This document shows positions 10,962 through 14,626 of a DNA stretch of 14,626 nt, piece by piece. The notes under the pieces were generated by a model. The model made no database searches. It saw only the letters and a list, made by a program, of their open reading frames with translations, and had not been told where the DNA came from. Origin of the DNA: an uncultured Sutterella sp. (GTDB lineage Bacteria > Pseudomonadota > Gammaproteobacteria > Burkholderiales > Burkholderiaceae_F); the NCBI GenBank assembly GCA_900754475.1, contig CAAECY010000112.1, forward strand, positions 1 to 14,626, read 5' to 3'. The number at the start of each line of letters is the position of its first letter. Positions within the stretch are counted from its first letter, which is position 1. Both the position numbers and the translations under genes were made by a program.

Positions 10962-13900
10962 ATGAGTCACACCACCAACACGCTCCCGACCGGGCACGCC
11001 TTCCGTCCCACGGCCGAAACCGTCCAGCCCTCTCCCGCCGAAGCTTCCGCCGCCTCTGCCGCTTCGAGCGCCTCTGCCGCCGCTTCCGCCACCGCTTCCG
11101 GCCTCGGCGGCCTGCGTCGGCGCCTGAAGGACAAGTTCCGCGCCCTCTTTCCCGACTCGAACCTTCGCATCGACCCCGCGCAGTCCCCCTACGGGGCGGG
11201 GCTCGGCCCTACGGATCCCCCGCGCGCGGACCGCTTTGGCGATTTGCTACCCCACATGGGTACGGTGACGCAATTCCGTGCCGTCCCGCGGGAGCGCGAA
11301 GTCGATGCGGGAAGCCTCTTTCTTTTGGAGGGGCCCGTCGCGGGCAAACCCGAGGCGCTCGGTTTCGCTTTGGCCGTTTTGCCGCAAACCGGGGTTTCGG
11401 ACGAAATGTTGGAGACCCTCAAGACGCTCGGGCTCAACCTGCCGCTCCACTCCACCGTCACCGTCATGACCCACACGATCGCAAGCGTCATGCCGCGCTT
11501 GGAGCGTCTTCGCGACGTGTACACCCACGGGATCCGCACGTTCGAGACGGGGGACAAAGAAGTTTTGACGCGCATGGTCGAAGGCCGCACGGCGTTTCTC
11601 GCCCGCGTCTCCCGCGGGGAGCCCGTGGCGAGCAGCGCCCCGCTCCTCGCGCGCGAATTCCGTACGGTCGTGTCGGTCGTGATTCCGTTTGACGATCCTC
11701 TGTCGGACGCGGCCCTTTCCGAAATCTCCGACGCGCGCAGTTCCGTCGAGGCAACGCTTCTTCAGGCGGGGTTGCCCTCGGCGCGCATGGAAGCGCAGAA
11801 CCTTCTGGAACTCCTTCGGGCGATGGCCAACCCCGAAAAGCACCTCCGGGACGAGCTCGGGCACCGCACCTTCAACCCCTTGGAGGAGCTTCGCCACCAG
11901 GTGATGGACGCCGACACGGAGGTGACGATCGGAAAGCACGGGATCGAATTCCGCGGCGGGGTGTCGGAGTGGAAGTCGGACCGGAAAGCGGCGACTACCC
12001 CTTCTATTGCTTCCTTCGAATCGCCCTCCGCCTCCGAAACCGAAGATCCCGTCACGGCCCTCGCCTTCACCGTTCAAGGGTACCCGGCGGAGATTTCCGT
12101 CGCGCACGTCTCGGCTCTCCTCGGCGACACCGGTCGCGCGGGTGCGCAGCTCCCCGGGCGCTTTGCGCTGGCGGTTTCCTGGCAGGTCTTGGACCAGCGT
12201 CGGGAAAAGGACCGCATGGGAACGCTCCTTGTGCGCTCCATTCAGATGTCCCACTCCCAGATGGCGGTCTTTTCCACCCAGTACGGCGAAAACATGCGCC
12301 ACTTCCGTACGGCCCTGAAGAGTTTCGAGTCGGAAGGCGGCATCGCCTACGTGCGCCACGCCTTGCTGCTCTTCACGAAGAAAAGCCGCATGAAGGCGGA
12401 CGCGCAGACGGCGGTGGCGTTGGGGAAACGGTTGTCGTTCGATCTCATTCCCGATACGGCCGTGATGGGTCAGTCCTTTTTAATGATGTTGCCCTTGGGT
12501 TTGACGCCCGCGCTCGCCGCGGACGCCCGCCGCATGGAGCGGTTCGAACGCCGCACCACCTCCACCGCCACGAACGGTGCGCCGTGGATTGCGGGGTGGT
12601 CGGGAAACGGCTGCCGCGCGGGGCTCGCGTGGGAGACGCCCTTGGTGACGCTTCTTTCGCGCCGCGGGCAGATCTTTCACGTGGACCCTTTCGCGAACGT
12701 CTCGGGGAACTACTCCATGACGATCGTGGGCAAATCGGGCTCGGGGAAGTCCGTCCTCATGAACGAACTCTGCGCCTCGGCCCTCTACGGGAACGGGGTC
12801 GTGTGGGTGATCGACGTGGGTCGCTCCTACGAAAAGCTCGCGCATCTCGTGGGCGGGACGTACCTCGACTTTGCAAGCGACCGCGTGCGGGATCTCAATC
12901 CCTTCCGATTTGCTCTGGCTGCGGCCGGGGCCGTCGGGGCTGCCGGGGCTGGCGCAGCGAACACGGGAAAGGACGGCACGGAAGCGTCGGGCTCCGCGTC
13001 GACGGCTCAAGCTTCTCAAGCCTCTCAGGCTACCCAATCCGCCGCCGACCTCGCCCGCGAAACGCAGGAGATGGTCGTGCGCATCATCGAAGCGCTTTTG
13101 ACCCTCAAAGAGCTCCCCGACCGGGAACTCTCGATCCTGCGTGCGGCGGTCGACCGCGTGGTGACGAAATCGACCTGTGAAGGCCGAGTGGCGACGCTCG
13201 ACGACCTCTTCAACGAATTGATCCTCTATCGGCTCCCGAACGACCCCGACCACACGGTGGACGAAGCCGTGCACTTGGCGGCCATGCTCTCCCCCTACAC
13301 GAAGAGCGGTCCCTTCGGGCGGTGGTTCGACGGCTCGGGCGAGCCCGTCGATCTTACGAACCGCTTCACGGTGTTGGAGTTGGAGGGCTTGGGAACGCAC
13401 AAGCCCCTGCGTAACGCCGTGCTCTTGAGCCTCATGCTCGCCATTGAAGGCCAGATGATGAAGCTTCCGAAAGAACGCGTGAAGCTTGTCGTCATCGACG
13501 AAGCCTGGGACTTGATGGGGGAAGGGTCGGCGGGTCACTTCATCGAATCGGGCTACCGCCGTGCAAGAAAATTGAACGGCGGCTACGTCACCGCCACCCA
13601 GTCGATTGCGGACTACTGGAAGTCCCCGACCGCCCGCGCGGCTTGGGACTGTGCCGACACGCGCATGTACCTCCGTCAGGACCCGGACGCAATCGAGTCA
13701 CTGCGCCACGACGGGAAGTTGGCGTCCGACGAGGGCCTACGCTGGGCGATCGGAAGCCTCACCACCATCCGCGGGGCCTATTCCGAGATGGTGGTGAAAG
13801 TGGGCGACGGCCCCTTTGAAATCGGGCGATTGGCGCTCGACCCCTATTCGCGTGTGGCGTACTCGACGCTCCCTGCCGAGCGCGCGGCCTTGGAAGCCCG

Positions 13901-13967
13901 CCTCAAGGCGGGGATGACCCTGTCGGACGCCATTGCCGACGTCGCCCGCGGGGAGGTTGCGCCGTGA
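10962..13967 (+). CDS. traC: TraC, T4SS pilus-assembly ATPase (VirB4 family)
   Basis: TraC is the VirB4-family ATPase on the cytoplasmic face of the channel, required for pilus extension. Walker A is GKSGSGKS at residues 590-597 (within MTIVGKSGSGKSVLMNEL) and Walker B is LVVIDEAWDLM with Asp846-Glu847. The following GYRRARKLNGGYVTATQSIADYW stretch is typical of VirB4/TraC enzymes. The product is 1001 residues (F TraC is 875). Extra length comes from an Ala/Ser-rich N-terminus (about 25-47) and an Ala/Gly/Ser/Gln-rich insert (about 652-695) between the two Walker motifs. The frame is open upstream to 10797, but that part is spacer hairpin; ATG at 10962 gives a sensible N-terminus without a visible Shine-Dalgarno. 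Its stop overlaps the next start (GTGA at 13964-13967). Both catalytic motifs are intact, so it should be functional. Confidence 0.95.
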   Translation: MSHTTNTLPTGHAFRPTAETVQPSPAEASAASAASSASAAASATASGLGGLRRRLKDKFRALFPDSNLRIDPAQSPYGAGLGPTDPPRADRFGDLLPHMGTVTQFRAVPREREVDAGSLFLLEGPVAGKPEALGFALAVLPQTGVSDEMLETLKTLGLNLPLHSTVTVMTHTIASVMPRLERLRDVYTHGIRTFETGDKEVLTRMVEGRTAFLARVSRGEPVASSAPLLAREFRTVVSVVIPFDDPLSDAALSEISDARSSVEATLLQAGLPSARMEAQNLLELLRAMANPEKHLRDELGHRTFNPLEELRHQVMDADTEVTIGKHGIEFRGGVSEWKSDRKAATTPSIASFESPSASETEDPVTALAFTVQGYPAEISVAHVSALLGDTGRAGAQLPGRFALAVSWQVLDQRREKDRMGTLLVRSIQMSHSQMAVFSTQYGENMRHFRTALKSFESEGGIAYVRHALLLFTKKSRMKADAQTAVALGKRLSFDLIPDTAVMGQSFLMMLPLGLTPALAADARRMERFERRTTSTATNGAPWIAGWSGNGCRAGLAWETPLVTLLSRRGQIFHVDPFANVSGNYSMTIVGKSGSGKSVLMNELCASALYGNGVVWVIDVGRSYEKLAHLVGGTYLDFASDRVRDLNPFRFALAAAGAVGAAGAGAANTGKDGTEASGSASTAQASQASQATQSAADLARETQEMVVRIIEALLTLKELPDRELSILRAAVDRVVTKSTCEGRVATLDDLFNELILYRLPNDPDHTVDEAVHLAAMLSPYTKSGPFGRWFDGSGEPVDLTNRFTVLELEGLGTHKPLRNAVLLSLMLAIEGQMMKLPKERVKLVVIDEAWDLMGEGSAGHFIESGYRRARKLNGGYVTATQSIADYWKSPTARAAWDCADTRMYLRQDPDAIESLRHDGKLASDEGLRWAIGSLTTIRGAYSEMVVKVGDGPFEIGRLALDPYSRVAYSTLPAERAALEARLKAGMTLSDAIADVARGEVAP

Positions 13968-14626
13968 GTCGAAAGAAAGCCGCCGTGGAGGCGATCAAGG
14001 CGAAGAAGGCTCAAGAGCGGGCCGAAGCCCGAGCCGAAGCAGAAGCCAAAGCGCAGGCCGCGAAGGGGAAGACGACATCAAGGGCATCGAAGGCGTCGAA
14101 GTCCTCAAACGCATCGAAATCCAAGCTCCCGCCGCCCGCGCTCTCCGAAGCCCCGACGAGTACGGGCTTTGTCGCCGCGAAGCGCCTTGAAGACGCGACC
14201 CCCGAAGAGTTGGAGCGCCTCCGCTTGACGCCCGACGGACGGATGTTCCGAGGGGAAATGTTGAGCTCGAAACCTCGGGCCCTGAATGTCGAAAGCAATG
14301 CCGAAAGCGCGCAGAAGGCGGAGATCGCGGAAAAGGCGGGCACGGAGGCAACGCCCGCAACCGCCCCGCTCGACCCCGCGGACTGGACCGCTCGGCCGCA
14401 CACGTCCTTCAAGACGCGGCTCTACGACCAGTACGCCCGCAATTCCGCCGCCCGCGCGACGCTCCTCGACCGCTTCGCGGAGATGGAGCGGGAGCGCAAA
14501 GAAAGAGAAGAGCGGGAAGCCAAAGAGAAGGACGACGAGCAGGAAGCCCGCAAGACCTCAACGGATACCGAACACGACGAACCCGACAAACACCAACCCC
14601 CTCAACCTTCCGACACCGAAGACGCC
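13964..14626 (+). CDS. Partial hypothetical protein, 221+ codons, runs off the window
   Basis: The start is a GTG overlapping the traC stop (GTGA), so the gene is translationally coupled; the frame stays open for 221 codons to the window end. Residues 3-60 are Lys/Ala/Glu/Arg-rich, then SRASKASKSSNASKSK (39-54). A central part has ATPEELERLRLTPDGRMFRGEML (78-100), then DWTARPHTSFKTRLYDQYARN (139-159). A highly charged coiled-coil-like segment follows (about 170-195, ERERKEREEREAKEKDD) with an acidic/proline tail. No signal peptide or membrane helix is seen. In F the next gene after traC is trbI, then traW; this has no TrbI-like membrane segment, so I leave it unnamed. The strong third-position G/C bias matches the tra genes. 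Confidence 0.75.
   Translation, partial: MSRKKAAVEAIKAKKAQERAEARAEAEAKAQAAKGKTTSRASKASKSSNASKSKLPPPALSEAPTSTGFVAAKRLEDATPEELERLRLTPDGRMFRGEMLSSKPRALNVESNAESAQKAEIAEKAGTEATPATAPLDPADWTARPHTSFKTRLYDQYARNSAARATLLDRFAEMERERKEREEREAKEKDDEQEARKTSTDTEHDEPDKHQPPQPSDTEDA

Noticed and set aside
12480..13538. 352-codon minus-strand frame opposite traC
   Set aside because: Shadow of the TraC ATPase domain, whose Walker motifs fix the real strand and frame.
1..14626. tRNA, rRNA or insertion sequence
   Set aside because: No cloverleaf with a TTCGANNC-type arm, no ribosomal RNA sequence and no transposase motif were recognised by eye; a covariance-model scan would be needed to exclude small RNAs.

Overview
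This window reads as the start of a conjugative transfer (tra) region of the F-type type IV secretion system, in a GC-rich proteobacterial genome or plasmid. The class is inferred from the gene order (pilin, TraL, TraE, TraK, TraB, then TraV and TraC) and from family motifs. Strong third-position G/C bias and overall style suggest a betaproteobacterium, perhaps of the Sutterella/Burkholderiales kind. That taxon is an impression, not a demonstrated assignment. Nothing here shows whether the element is a plasmid or integrated, because no relaxase, coupling protein, replication or integrase gene lies in the window.

Left edge (1-1303, minus strand): an AT-rich non-coding stretch, an unknown 195-residue basic/helical protein, an intrinsic terminator, and a clear HU-type nucleoid protein gene (hup) with a good ribosome binding site. 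Between hup and the transfer genes is a 430-bp divergent regulatory region. Its right end would form a structured leader, with a perfect 10-bp inverted repeat ending one base before the pilin start codon.

Transfer block 1 (1734-6324, plus strand): traA (pilin), traL, traE, traK and traB. The last three are joined by stop/start overlaps (traE/traK and traK/traB), while traA-traL and traL-traE are separated by spacers carrying strong hairpins. Downstream of traB is a cluster of three hairpins, suggesting a break or processing point in the operon.

Interruption (6325-8630, plus strand): a compositionally different, less GC-rich stretch of about 2.3 kb. It holds one plausible unknown gene (338 codons, with its own promoter-like sequence) and about 1 kb without a convincing gene. 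That stretch contains a three-unit 11-bp tandem array centred on GGTACC. In F this interval holds traP, trbD and trbG; nothing resembling them was recognised.

Transfer block 2 (8631-14626, plus strand): an unknown 333-residue protein whose stop overlaps the traV start, then traV (outer-membrane lipoprotein), a 226-bp spacer with a very strong long hairpin, traC (the ATPase), and a partial unknown gene starting at an overlapping GTG. TraL, TraE, TraK, TraB, TraV and TraC would form the envelope-spanning channel, with TraC powering assembly of TraA pilin into a pilus. TraK, TraV and TraC, and less so TraB, carry long Ala/Pro/Glu/Ser-rich linkers that make them larger than their F counterparts. 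No CRISPR array, tRNA, rRNA or insertion sequence was seen.
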